From the NCBI RefSeq assembly GCF_900104115.1, contig NZ_FNJM01000001.1:949374-1013373 (forward strand): DNA of 64,000 nt, read 5' to 3'. Positions within the stretch are counted from its first letter, which is position 1. The number at the start of each line of letters is the position of its first letter. Source of the stretch: Clostridium gasigenes. Its GTDB lineage: Bacteria > Bacillota > Clostridia > Clostridiales > Clostridiaceae. The notes below the pieces were generated by a model. It ran no database searches. It was not told the origin of the DNA and saw only the letters and a program-made list of their open reading frames with translations. Shown here piece after piece: positions 54,439-63,369 of this stretch. The translations under genes were made by a program, and so were the position numbers.

Positions 54439-54517
54439 AATTCTTTATAATAAATATCTCTAAGTAATAAAGATATTTTTTTATAATTTACACTCTCTAA
54501 ACTATAAATAATAATTG

Positions 54518-54547
54518 CACCTGGAAATCATCTCCTCATCCCAGGTG
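54518..54547. other. CACCTGG/CCAGGTG hairpin in the DUF5692 3' region
   Basis: A 7-bp perfect GC-rich stem with a 16-base loop, about 37 nt after the stop codon. No T-run on either side; it may stabilise the mRNA end. Confidence 0.45.
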
Positions 54548-54583
54548 TCGCCAAAGTAAGTGATAGTCCCTAAACTAAGTTTT

Positions 54584-55519
54584 CTATCTGTTACTTTCAA
54601 CTACTTCCTTATATGCATTTGTGTCTGTGTACATTTCATCTTTTAATACATTGAATTTATTTTTACGTATTTTACTAAATTGGTAAACTACTAATGCAAT
54701 GTTAGCTATTAAAGATATTAAACTCGCACTAAAGAAAGCTACTTTGTTGTGAGTAGTAGCTACTGGAGCTATCTTATCTGCAAATTGTGGTATAGTCATT
54801 ACAAACATAATCCATAATGCTAGTGTTTGTGCACGATGTTGTAACCATGCTCCTCTTTTTATAAAGAAAGCAGGGATTGTACATGATAGTAATAATACTA
54901 GTCCACAATAGAATGAATGGTCTGCTATACAATTATATGTATATGCAAAATTCCATAAATCATAAGCTATAATCCAAGGCCAAATCATATCAGGCCAAAT
55001 CATATCTTTTGTTTCATTTTTAGAAATAAATATGCCTGCCCAACCACAAATTGCTATAATATTAAGCAATCCTGCTATACCATTCATAATATTCCAAGGT
55101 CCTGACATTACCCAAAGGTTGTCTACACTTGCGCCATTCCATGCCCCATATGAAAAACATTGAAAATCACGAATAGCTGCTTCTAAAATATTAACCGCTA
55201 ATATAATTGCTGGTACGCATATTGCCCATCTCTTTTTAACAAGTTTTGGAAGGTAACGAAGCCCCATAAACCAAATACACCCTGCTAATGCTGAATAAGT
55301 TTTTACCCAGTTAAACCAAGTGCCTGTACCATATTCATTTCCAGGCGCTGCAGTTGTTGGCCAAACAAATATAGTTAGTAGTATAGGTAACACTATAAAT
55401 AGTACTATACCTCCCCACTTTGTTGAACGACCAAATTCATTGAAAGCCATTAAAGAAAATAAAACAAATAAACAAATGGCCCAACCATTAAATCCAATTG
55501 ACTCATAGAAAATACCCAT
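54584..55519 (-). CDS. DUF5692 family membrane protein
   Basis: 311 aa from ATG at 55519 (GGAGGAATTATATATT); a longer frame to 55576 lacks a ribosome-binding site. Eight or so membrane segments. Conserved-looking features are GNEYGTGTWFNWVKTYSALAG, the internal duplication DMIWPDMIWPW and WIIAYDLWNFAYTYNCIADH. I recall this as DUF5692, of unknown function. It has a strong promoter and an operator-like site upstream, so it is probably regulated as a single gene. Confidence 0.78.
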   Translation of the reverse strand: MGIFYESIGFNGWAICLFVLFSLMAFNEFGRSTKWGGIVLFIVLPILLTIFVWPTTAAPGNEYGTGTWFNWVKTYSALAGCIWFMGLRYLPKLVKKRWAICVPAIILAVNILEAAIRDFQCFSYGAWNGASVDNLWVMSGPWNIMNGIAGLLNIIAICGWAGIFISKNETKDMIWPDMIWPWIIAYDLWNFAYTYNCIADHSFYCGLVLLLSCTIPAFFIKRGAWLQHRAQTLALWIMFVMTIPQFADKIAPVATTHNKVAFFSASLISLIANIALVVYQFSKIRKNKFNVLKDEMYTDTNAYKEVVESNR

Positions 55520-55621
55520 AATATATAATTCCTCCTTATAAATAAATTTTGTTATAATTCCATAAACATAACTCATTATTATTATTATTCTTATTTTTTT
55601 GAATTAATGTTTTATTTTATA

Positions 55622-55676
55622 ATTATAGTCCCTTTATTTTTTTTATGTCAAACCTCTATATAACCGACTAGTCAGT
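55622..55676 (-). promoter_or_regulatory. Strong promoter and TetR-like operator of the DUF5692 gene
   Basis: On the minus strand TTGACA (55651-55646), an 18-nt spacer and TATAAT (55627-55622). Just upstream is ACTGACTAGTCGGT (55676-55663), a near-palindrome (GACTAGTC core) of the kind bound by TetR-family regulators. No TetR gene is in the window. Confidence 0.68.
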
Positions 55677-55805
55677 ATAATGTTCGTCCTTTTGTTAACT
55701 TACTTTGTTTTTCTCCACCTTCCTCCCATTATTGTAAATACCGACTTCATAAAACATAAAATGACATTATACTTTTATATATCACACCTATTTATTTATA
55801 ATAAA

Positions 55806-55840
55806 AGACTGCAATAAAGTTTTTAGCTTTATCACAGTCT
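55806..55840 (-). terminator. Terminator of the molybdenum/ABC operon
   Basis: AGACTG-ATAAAG pairs with CTTTAT-CAGTCT; on the minus strand T-rich sequence follows. It lies 125 nt past the last gene of the operon. Confidence 0.7.
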
Positions 55841-55900
55841 ATAATTACTCAAAGGTTTTTTCAACATTCCTTGCACATAAAAATCATCTCATCCTCTAAA

Positions 55901-55956
55901 TCTTTAATCTTTAATCTTTAATCTTTAATCTTTAATCTTTAATCTTTAATCTTTAA
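55901..55956. repeat. Eight perfect copies of a 7-base repeat (TCTTTAA)
   Basis: Uninterrupted tandem array ending 7 nt from the stop codon of the substrate-binding protein gene (minus strand), so it lies in the 3' untranslated region. Heptamers can change copy number by slippage. Its location does not allow a frameshift of the current gene, unless the stop is lost. Confidence 0.95.
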
Positions 55957-55963
55957 CTTTTTT

Positions 55964-57034
55964 TCATTTTAGTATTTCAGCTATCTGCTCATCAGTTAAA
56001 TCAATATGATAAAATTTACTACAAAAATCTTTTACTTCTTTATTAATATCAATTTTATACTTATCTGGATATAGTAAATTACCAAGCCACTGAACACCAA
56101 TAATACGGTTAATAGATGGAGGGCTACCCATAAAGCTATAAGGTTTATTTGGAATTTTATACACCTGCTTATTTTTAACAGCCTCTAAATCTTGCCACAC
56201 GGGTTCTGAAATAATTTTATTATAAAGATCATCAGTATCTACAATAATTACATCCGGTTGCCATAATGAAAGTTGCTCAAATGATATTTGTGTTCCCCCT
56301 CCTGATGAAGCAACTTCAACTTGTGCTACGTTTTTCCCACCGGCTACTTCAATTGCTTGAGCCTGAAATGATCCTGATGCATTAGTATTAAGGCCTTCTT
56401 TACCTAATGCAAAATAAACAGATTTTTTTTCGTTATCCTTTAAATTTTTACTAATATCATTAGCCTTATCAATTACACTTTTGCAATATTTAGCATATTC
56501 TTCTCCTTGTTTTTCTTCTCCTACTAATTTACCCAGCATATTATAAGTTTTATCCATATTAGCTAAATTAGCCTCTACGAATATAACTGGAATTCCTAAT
56601 TGTTCCTGTAATTTATCCATATCTTCAGCTACGTTTTTTTTAGCTTCTCCAATGTCTACAATAATATCTGGTGCTGCTTTTAGTAGTGCTTCCATATTTA
56701 AATTTGCATTTTTTCCATAGAACTGTCCAAATTTGGGTAAATTCCAATACTTCTCATCAAAATATTTCTTCGAATCTTCTGAGAAATCAGTAGCAAGACC
56801 TCCTAATTTATCTGGACAAGCAGTGTATAGTACAATTTGAGCTAGAGGCCCAGATGGTGCTATAGCTTTTATATCCGTTGGAATAGTTACTTCTCTCCCA
56901 GATGAATCAGTAAATATTCTTGTTTCTTTTACTACGGCCGTCGTTTCTGTAGATTTTGCTTTATTATCACAGCCAAAAAAGCTTGTGGTAATTATGATTG
57001 CAAGAAAAGCCAGAGTTATTTTTGATTTTTTCAT
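55964..57034 (-). CDS. FecB/BtuF-type substrate-binding lipoprotein (molybdate-type candidate)
   Basis: 356 aa. Lipoprotein signal with lipobox TSFFGCDN. The mature protein carries TDSSGREVTIPTDIKAIAPSGPLAQIVLY, ALLKAAPDIIVDIG and a C-terminal lobe WQPDVIIVDTDDLYNK. It belongs to the cluster A-II binding proteins for Fe-siderophores, B12 and, in MolA, molybdate. The operon context (XdhC, MobA-like/ModE) favours molybdate or tungstate. This is inference. Last gene; overlaps DUF364 gene by 4 nt. Confidence 0.82.
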   Translation of the reverse strand: MKKSKITLAFLAIIITTSFFGCDNKAKSTETTAVVKETRIFTDSSGREVTIPTDIKAIAPSGPLAQIVLYTACPDKLGGLATDFSEDSKKYFDEKYWNLPKFGQFYGKNANLNMEALLKAAPDIIVDIGEAKKNVAEDMDKLQEQLGIPVIFVEANLANMDKTYNMLGKLVGEEKQGEEYAKYCKSVIDKANDISKNLKDNEKKSVYFALGKEGLNTNASGSFQAQAIEVAGGKNVAQVEVASSGGGTQISFEQLSLWQPDVIIVDTDDLYNKIISEPVWQDLEAVKNKQVYKIPNKPYSFMGSPPSINRIIGVQWLGNLLYPDKYKIDINKEVKDFCSKFYHIDLTDEQIAEILK

Positions 57035-57795
57035 AGTTGCCCTCCTAATATTTTTTCTATCCTAATTTCCTTTCCACATTCTACTAGTGGTGAATACTTA
57101 CACTCCTTAATAATCTCACTACACTTTAAAGTATCTGTAATCACTGCTCCGCTTAATTCAGTTACTCCATATTTAAATAAAATTGGTGTCATAGGTGTAG
57201 TTGGTCCAACTAAAATAACTTTTGCATTACTAGATAGTTCTAATAATCTTGGTAATGTTTTATTTATAATAGTTGAACCTGTTATAAATACATAATCCAT
57301 AAAGGGCAGAATATATTCGCAAGCACTTTCTGGATAATCCCCCTCTTTTGGATTTTTTTCTATAATGTAAAGGTCTTTAACCTTATCAGTAAAATTACTA
57401 ATATTTCTAAAGTGTCCTATAATAGCTACTTTTTTATCTTTCACTTTATTTTCATAGGCTACAAATGTATCTTTGTTATCTAAGAATCTAAGTTCCCTAT
57501 TTTTATTAATTAGATTTTCAATTTTTTTATTATCATTATAATAAAGATTTAATGCTGCAGCTCCCATACTTGCTTCAGATAAATTCCATGATTTTATCGC
57601 TGCTGCAACTTCCTTTAGTGATTTGCCTATAGGACTCTCTTTAATAATAGGTGGAATACTAGTGCCCGAGGTATTCATAGCAACTCCAATTCTATCTCCA
57701 GACCTTACCATTACAAAGCGTGGACCATAAATCACCTCATCTACAGTTATATTTATTGGGACCTCTTTAATTAGTTCATTATATAATTGCCACAT
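57031..57795 (-). CDS. DUF364/DUF4213 Rossmann-like protein
   Basis: 254 aa from ATG at 57795 (GAAGGG 7 nt upstream). N-terminal DUF4213 half (VDEVIYGPRFVMVRSGDRIGVAMNTSG) and C-terminal DUF364 half (KVAIIGHFRNI, VFITGSTIINKTLPRLLELS, VILVGPTTPMTPILFKYGV). The family resembles PLP-free enolase/Rossmann mixtures and is regularly near metal transport and molybdenum-enzyme genes. Activity unknown. Overlaps the ATPase gene by 17 nt. Confidence 0.82.
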   Translation of the reverse strand: MWQLYNELIKEVPINITVDEVIYGPRFVMVRSGDRIGVAMNTSGTSIPPIIKESPIGKSLKEVAAAIKSWNLSEASMGAAALNLYYNDNKKIENLINKNRELRFLDNKDTFVAYENKVKDKKVAIIGHFRNISNFTDKVKDLYIIEKNPKEGDYPESACEYILPFMDYVFITGSTIINKTLPRLLELSSNAKVILVGPTTPMTPILFKYGVTELSGAVITDTLKCSEIIKECKYSPLVECGKEIRIEKILGGQL

Positions 57796-58573
57796 ATTCA
57801 ATCCCTTCTTTTGGAATACAGATTTTATATTTACTATTTTCTACATTTAATAAAGATATAGATATTCCATATATTTTTTCTAATAATTTCTCTGTTATAG
57901 TCTCTTCTGTCTTTCCATAAGCTACTATTGCACCATCAACTATAGCTAATACTTTATCCGCAAAAAGCAATGCATGATCTGGATTATGAGTTGATTGGAT
58001 AATTAGATACCCTTTACCGGAAAACTCCTTTACTTTTTTCATTACTTGTATTTGATTTCCATAATCTAAATTAGCGCAAGGCTCATCCATAATTAAAATC
58101 TTAGCCTGTTGTGAAATCGCTCTGGCAATTAATACAAGTTGCTGCTCTCCACCACTTAACTTAGAATAATTTCTATTAATAAGATGTTCTATATTTAATG
58201 ATTTCAGCGCTTCTAACACAATTTTTTTCTCCTTATGGCCTGGACACCCAAACCTCCCCAACCTAGATGTTGTACCCATTAACACCATATCCATTACCGA
58301 GAAATTAAAAGTAGAATTATGACTTTGTGGAATATATGCAACCTTTGAAGCAAGTTCCTGCTCACACATGGTTTTGATATCCTTTCCATCTACTTCAATG
58401 CTCCCCTTATATCCAGATAAAAGACCTAATACACATTTAAACAAAGTACTTTTACCAACACCATTTTTACCTAATATACAAACAAGATTTCCCTCTGATG
58501 CCTTAAAATTAATATTTTTCAATACTTGAGAATAATGATACCCAAAGGATAAATTCTTTATTATTAATTCCAT
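57779..58573 (-). CDS. FecE/BtuD-type ABC ATPase
   Basis: 264 aa. Walker A ILGKNGVGKSTLFK, Q-loop AYIPQSHNSTFNFSV, signature KLSGGEQQLVLIARA, Walker B ILIMDEPCANLD and switch QSTHNPDHA. Standard length. ATG after GGGGGAGTGATAATAGA. Works with the permease 24 nt upstream in the operon and the binding protein at 55964. Confidence 0.88.
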   Translation of the reverse strand: MELIIKNLSFGYHYSQVLKNINFKASEGNLVCILGKNGVGKSTLFKCVLGLLSGYKGSIEVDGKDIKTMCEQELASKVAYIPQSHNSTFNFSVMDMVLMGTTSRLGRFGCPGHKEKKIVLEALKSLNIEHLINRNYSKLSGGEQQLVLIARAISQQAKILIMDEPCANLDYGNQIQVMKKVKEFSGKGYLIIQSTHNPDHALLFADKVLAIVDGAIVAYGKTEETITEKLLEKIYGISISLLNVENSKYKICIPKEGIEYVAII

Positions 58574-58597
58574 TCTATTATCACTCCCCCAATTTTT

Positions 58598-59611
58598 TTA
58601 TAATTTATTACCATCTTTTAAAATTAAAAACATAAAAAATGGTGCTCCTACAAAAGCTGTTAAAATCCCAATTGGAATTTCACTAGTAGTGATTAGCCTT
58701 GCAAAATTGTCAACAATTAGCATATAGCTTCCTCCAAGAAATAAAGAAGCTGGTACAAGTTTTCGATAATCACTTCCTACTATCATTCGAGCTAAATGAG
58801 GAATTACGAGGCCTACCCATCCAATCATGCCACTTACAGAGACAGCTGCTGAAGTAATTAATGTAGCACTAACCATAATAATTAACCTTACTCTTTTAGT
58901 GTTAACCCCCATAGAACGTGCTTCTTCATCTCCTAGTGTCAATAAGTTTATTTTCCACCTTAGCAAAAAGATAGGTATAATTCCAACTACTATTAATGGA
59001 CCTGCAAAAGCTACATCATTCATTCGTATAGATGCTAGGCTTCCCATTAGCCAATAAGTAATAGCTGGGAGAATATTAGTTGGATCTGCTACAATCTTTA
59101 AAAAAGATATACCTGCAGTAAATAGTGAACTAACCATCATTCCAGTTAATACTAATCCCAAAGTAGGATTATTTTTTATCTTTTTACTTACTAAATAAAC
59201 TAATAATACAGCAATGATACCAAATAAAAATGCACTTACAGATACTCCTTTATATCCTAAAGCAAGAAACAAACCTAATGCCGCTCCAAAACCTGCTCCC
59301 GATGATGCTCCAAGAACATCTGGTGATACCATTGGGTTTTTAAATATACCTTGATAAGCTGCCCCTGCACATGATAATCCTGCCCCTATTAAAGCTCCCA
59401 TTATTACTCTTGGGAGACGTATCCCAAATATAAGATTCTCTATTTGTGTAGGCCAGTCCACTGTAATAGGTAGAATCTTTGAAATTAATACTTTAATCAA
59501 AAGCCCAGGCTTAATAAAAAATCTTCCTAAGAGCACCGATACAAATAAAGATAATAAAAATAAAATAAATAATGTAACCAACCTTATTTCCACTTTTTTA
59601 TTAGTAATCAT
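58598..59611 (-). CDS. FecCD-type ABC permease
   Basis: 337 aa, about ten membrane segments. RLPRVIMGALIGAGLSCAGAAYQGIFKNPMVSPDVLGASSGAGFGA is the family signature, and VSGMIGWVGLVIPHLARMIVGSDYRKLVPASLF is the ATPase-contact loop. BtuC, FhuB and the molybdate permease MolB share it. One permease gene, so a homodimer. 13 nt separate it from the NTPase gene. ATG after GAGGTGTTAAT. Confidence 0.88.
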   Translation of the reverse strand: MITNKKVEIRLVTLFILFLLSLFVSVLLGRFFIKPGLLIKVLISKILPITVDWPTQIENLIFGIRLPRVIMGALIGAGLSCAGAAYQGIFKNPMVSPDVLGASSGAGFGAALGLFLALGYKGVSVSAFLFGIIAVLLVYLVSKKIKNNPTLGLVLTGMMVSSLFTAGISFLKIVADPTNILPAITYWLMGSLASIRMNDVAFAGPLIVVGIIPIFLLRWKINLLTLGDEEARSMGVNTKRVRLIIMVSATLITSAAVSVSGMIGWVGLVIPHLARMIVGSDYRKLVPASLFLGGSYMLIVDNFARLITTSEIPIGILTAFVGAPFFMFLILKDGNKL

Positions 59612-59612
59612 A

Positions 59613-60224
59613 TTAACACCTCTTTTTTCTTTGAAAAGAAGCTTTTATAAATTCCTGCATTTTTTCTATTCCTTCACTTTTTCTCTCTATAGAATAGTCG
59701 AATATTTCTACATTAAATTTATTTACCATATCCAAAGCCAATTGATCTCTTAAATTATCAATATCGCTATTTGAGCCTATCTCTTTTCCCATTGCCTTAT
59801 AATTTCTTTGAGATTTTAGAATTCCAATACATGATTTATTACTATCTAGCAACTCATATACTGCAGCCTTAAATTCTGGTACATATATTTCCATTCCGCC
59901 AATTTCATCCATAACAATTAATGTTTTATCCTTAGACTTTTTTAGAAGTTCTACTCCATATGTTCGGAAAACGTCTTCATTTTTAATCCAGCCATTAGCA
60001 GTTTTTTCTAAAAAAATATTAGGCAATGTAGGGTTACATCTATATGATGTACTACTTGACTCTTCAATTGATATTAGCCTAAACCCCATAGTTACTCCTT
60101 CTTTATCCAATAACCTTTGACTTAAAAATCCCCCACAATCTTTCTTATAGTCCCTAATACAGTCTAACAATAATGTTGATTTACCAATTTGCGAATATCC
60201 TTTAATAAATAAATGTCTACTCAT
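59613..60224 (-). CDS. P-loop nucleoside-triphosphatase (THEP1-like)
   Basis: 203 aa from the ATG at 60224 (GAGG 6 nt upstream; the ATG at 60230 is directly on the ribosome-binding site). Walker A IKGYSQIGKSTLLLD, GGFLSQRL, and Walker B LIVMDEIGGMEIYVPEF are those of the THEP1/NTPase_1 group. Frequently found with molybdenum-hydroxylase maturation genes. Probably cytosolic. Function in this context unproven; a GTPase-like role in metal or cofactor delivery is plausible. Confidence 0.8.
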   Translation of the reverse strand: MSRHLFIKGYSQIGKSTLLLDCIRDYKKDCGGFLSQRLLDKEGVTMGFRLISIEESSSTSYRCNPTLPNIFLEKTANGWIKNEDVFRTYGVELLKKSKDKTLIVMDEIGGMEIYVPEFKAAVYELLDSNKSCIGILKSQRNYKAMGKEIGSNSDIDNLRDQLALDMVNKFNVEIFDYSIERKSEGIEKMQEFIKASFQRKKRC

Positions 60225-60226
60225 AT

Positions 60227-61249
60227 TCATCCTCTTTTAGCTTTTCTTATAGCTCTTGTTTCTATTAATTCTCCTGCAATACTAATAGCAATCTCTCCTG
60301 GAGTTTCTGCCCTAATATCAGTTCCTATAGGAGTTCTAAATCTTTTAATATCTTCATCACAAAATCCATTTTCTAATATTTTTTTAGAAAGTGCTTTTAT
60401 CTTTGTCTTGCTTCCCATAACTCCAATGTAACAAGCCTCTGTTCTTAATGCTTCCATTTGAATTACTAAATCATGTTGATGACCGCGAGTCATAATTGCA
60501 ATATAATCACTTTGTTTTATCTTTGTATTTATAAAGAAATCTTTATAATCACAAGCAATGGTGTCATAAGCCTTTGGAAAAAGTTTAGAATTTGCAAACT
60601 CTTCTCTATCATCAATAACAACACAACGAAACCCAATATGGCTAATAACTGGCACTAACTCCTGGGCTACATGTCCACCTCCGAAAATATATACAATACC
60701 CGAATTTACAATTTGCTCACTATAATAACGTTTACTACTAACATTAACTTGAACTGACTTTGACCCTAATAAATCCGACATATCTTCTATTTCAATACCT
60801 TTTAAACCAGTATTTTCACTATAAATACCCATTCCCCAAGCAGTTTCATCAGTAATATCTGTAATTAGCCAAGTATCTTTACCTTCATTAAATTGTTTTT
60901 CAACTATCTCACATAAATTTATCATATCTTTATTTTTTCCTTTTATGTATTGGAAATACACTACTACATTTCCACCACAAATCATACCCAAATCAGCTAC
61001 CTGGTTTGGTACTAAATTAAAACCTTTTATAAAAGATTCTTTTTCATTTAAAACCTCAGCAGCTAATTGTTGTGCCTTATATTCTACTGCTCCACCGCCT
61101 ATTGTTCCATAAGTATATCCATTTTTCTTTACAATCATTCTAGCACCAGCACCTCTTGGAGTAGACCCTGAACCTGCTATAACTGTAACCAATGCTACAT
61201 CCTCATCTTTAATTAAGGACTCAGCCATAATTTCAAATAACTTTTTCAT
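60227..61249 (-). CDS. xdhC: XdhC/CoxI family molybdenum-hydroxylase maturation protein
   Basis: 340 aa. N-terminal XdhC_CoxI domain (DVALVTVIAGSGSTPRGAGARMIV, GTIGGGAVEYKAQQLA, MICGGNVVVYFQYI) and C-terminal XdhC Rossmann domain (IFGGGHVAQELVPVISHIGF, YIAIMTRGHQHDL, YIGVMGSKTKI). XdhC proteins bind and protect molybdenum cofactor and help its sulfuration for xanthine dehydrogenase-type enzymes. The hydroxylase itself lies outside the window. Overlaps genes on both sides by 1-4 nt. Confidence 0.92.
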   Translation of the reverse strand: MKKLFEIMAESLIKDEDVALVTVIAGSGSTPRGAGARMIVKKNGYTYGTIGGGAVEYKAQQLAAEVLNEKESFIKGFNLVPNQVADLGMICGGNVVVYFQYIKGKNKDMINLCEIVEKQFNEGKDTWLITDITDETAWGMGIYSENTGLKGIEIEDMSDLLGSKSVQVNVSSKRYYSEQIVNSGIVYIFGGGHVAQELVPVISHIGFRCVVIDDREEFANSKLFPKAYDTIACDYKDFFINTKIKQSDYIAIMTRGHQHDLVIQMEALRTEACYIGVMGSKTKIKALSKKILENGFCDEDIKRFRTPIGTDIRAETPGEIAISIAGELIETRAIRKAKRG

Positions 61250-62184
61250 TATAATTCCTCCAGACCATCAAAATATTCTGTAAATAACTCCTCTGCTTTC
61301 TCTTTTAATTTTGATTCCATTTCAAAATAGCGCCTTAAAATATCCTCTCCCATATCTGATAAACATGATGACCCTCCATTAGCACCTCCACTTTGCCTTA
61401 CTAAAAGCGATACTCCGAGCTCTTTCTCTGCTACACTTAACATTTTCAAACCCTTACTATATGACATATTCATCTGCTTACATGATGTTTGCATAGAACC
61501 ATTATTCTTAACTAATGATAAAAATTGAGCAATTCCTGGTCCAAAAAAAATTTCATCTTTTGCAATTCTAAGCTGAAGTAAATATCTAAGTGAACTCTTC
61601 TCATTAAAAGCCTTTTCCTTAATTTTCTCATAATTTTCTTTGGAATCAGCAGCCATTATCACACTCTCATCCTCTACGTTAACTAGCTCTACATTTTCTA
61701 TTAAAGTACTAATTGCTCCACTTAATCCATGTTCACCTTTATATTTAAGAATTTCATTAATAAACCTAGTCTCAAATATAACTGGATGTCCTTTTTTACC
61801 TTCATAAACAGGATATGCAGCTGAAGCTTTACTTTGTAGTAGCTTCGAAATTGTATTTGTAGAAAAAAGAGGGATCTTCCCTGGCATAACTAGTATTTTA
61901 TCACAAAGATTTTTCATATAATTAATGCCCAGACTTACAGCCTCAAACATTTCCATATCCTCATAATTATCTATTCTAAGAAATATTACCCCTCTTTTGG
62001 CTATATGTTTTTCAAGTTCATCTGCCCTCTTACCAGTAACAACTACTATTGGTTCTACCTTTGCCCTTTGCAAGGTTATAATTGTACTCTTTATAATAGA
62101 TGTGTTCCCAATTGTAAGTAATGGTCCTAACTCTTCCATATCCTTTGAACTTTTCCATGCAATAATAAGAGCTCCTATTTTCAC
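61249..62184 (-). CDS. MobA-like domain fused to ModE-type DNA-binding domain
   Basis: 311 aa from GTG at 62184 (GGAGG 7 nt upstream; a longer frame contains that site). Residues 1 to about 195: MobA/MocA nucleotidyltransferase fold, but the usual LAAGxSxRMG loop reads IIAWKSSKDMEELGP and the GDMP site reads MPGKIPLF, so catalysis is doubtful. Residues about 205-300: ModE/LysR-type winged helix (FGPGIAQFLSLVKNNGSMQTSCKQMNMSYSKGLKMLSVAEKELG, LLVRQSGGANGGSSCLSDMG). It heads the molybdenum operon and a ModE-like operator overlaps its start. Likely a regulator sensing molybdopterin or a related ligand. Confidence 0.85.
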   Translation of the reverse strand: MKIGALIIAWKSSKDMEELGPLLTIGNTSIIKSTIITLQRAKVEPIVVVTGKRADELEKHIAKRGVIFLRIDNYEDMEMFEAVSLGINYMKNLCDKILVMPGKIPLFSTNTISKLLQSKASAAYPVYEGKKGHPVIFETRFINEILKYKGEHGLSGAISTLIENVELVNVEDESVIMAADSKENYEKIKEKAFNEKSSLRYLLQLRIAKDEIFFGPGIAQFLSLVKNNGSMQTSCKQMNMSYSKGLKMLSVAEKELGVSLLVRQSGGANGGSSCLSDMGEDILRRYFEMESKLKEKAEELFTEYFDGLEEL

Positions 62185-62199
62185 TAGACCACCTCCATT

Positions 62200-62223
62200 C
62201 GTTATGTTTTTCAAAATATAACG
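62200..62223. promoter_or_regulatory. ModE-type operator
   Basis: CGTTAT-N12-ATAACG. The arm sequence and 12-base gap are the same as in the E. coli modABCD operator as I remember it. It lies 15-39 nt upstream of the GTG start of the ModE-HTH gene, close to its ribosome-binding site, so repression of the seven-gene operon is expected. The interval to the divergent permease (62224-62459) shows nothing else clear. Confidence 0.8.
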
Positions 62224-62459
62224 GTTTATACGATTATAACATTAATAGCTTTTATTGTAAATATATTGATTAAATAGTTTTATAAACCATTTTGTATAAT
62301 AGCTTTTCTGATAGATACTGGAATCATTTAGTATGTCTATGCAAATAAAGGACATATTTGTATCTTTAGTGTAATACTTGTAATATTTTATAATGTTATA
62401 CTATAAATACAATTTACTTTACACAAAAGATGTATTTTATATAAAAAGGAAGGTATATT

Positions 62460-63356
62460 ATGAAAACAAAAGGAATAATTTTAACAATGCTATCCTCAAT
62501 TACCTTTGGATTTGCATTTGCTCTTGCCCCTATGACCTATGGTGTTGAAGGAAGTAATCCTGTAACATTAACTTTTCTGAGAAACTTTTTAAGTCTACCA
62601 TTTTTATTAATTATCTTATTATCTTTGAAAATTAATTTAAAAGTAACAAAAAAACAATTTGTAAATTTAATAATACTTGCTTTGATTGGAAACTCAACAA
62701 CAACTCTAATGCTAAATATGGCTTTTGCCTATATAGATGTTGGTATAGTAATGCCTCTACATTTTACTTATCCTATTTTTGTAACATTAGGATGTATATT
62801 TTTTTTCAATGAGAAGTTAAATAAACGGAAGGTTTTAGCACTAATTGTGGCTATGTCTGGTATAGGATGTTTCTTTATATCAGCTATAACTTCTGCTTCT
62901 CTTAGTTCTAGCACCGCATTTGGATTATTATTAGCAATAGGTTCTGGAGTATTTTATTCATTTTATATTATTTTTATGGACAAAAGTGGATTAAAAGGCG
63001 AATCACCATTTAAAATAACATTTTATATAGCTATTACTTCAAGTATATCTATGCTTTTATATGGACTAGCTACAAATCAACTTGTATTCTCCTCATTAAC
63101 ACCTAAAGCATGGGGTATATCAACAATATTCGCATTTTTATGTACAATTGTTGCTTTATCTTTATTACAAGTTGGAATAAATCATATTGGTGCAAGTGAA
63201 GCTTCTGTTATAAGTACATTTGAGCCTATAACAAGTGTACTTTTTGGGGCATTATTATTAGGTGAAAAAATTACACTAATAAAAATAATTGCATGTATAT
63301 TAATCTTTGCAGGTGTTTTAATACTTTCTACTTCTAAGAAAAAACAACCTGCTTAA
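62460..63356 (+). CDS. DMT/EamA family permease
   Basis: 298 aa, ten membrane segments in two EamA repeats (SSITFGFAFALAPMTYG... and LLLAIGSGVFYSFYIIFMD...). GASEASVISTFEPITSVLFGALLLGEKI is the typical C-terminal EamA signature. Metabolite efflux or uptake; substrate unknown. ATG after AAAGGAAGGTATATT. Divergent from the molybdenum operon. Ends at a strong terminator. Confidence 0.88.
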   Translation: MKTKGIILTMLSSITFGFAFALAPMTYGVEGSNPVTLTFLRNFLSLPFLLIILLSLKINLKVTKKQFVNLIILALIGNSTTTLMLNMAFAYIDVGIVMPLHFTYPIFVTLGCIFFFNEKLNKRKVLALIVAMSGIGCFFISAITSASLSSSTAFGLLLAIGSGVFYSFYIIFMDKSGLKGESPFKITFYIAITSSISMLLYGLATNQLVFSSLTPKAWGISTIFAFLCTIVALSLLQVGINHIGASEASVISTFEPITSVLFGALLLGEKITLIKIIACILIFAGVLILSTSKKKQPA

Positions 63357-63369
63357 TAACATTAAAAAT

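Noticed and set aside
55901..55956. CRISPR-like array
   Set aside because: The units are 7 bases with no spacers; it is a simple tandem repeat. No CRISPR repeats were seen elsewhere.
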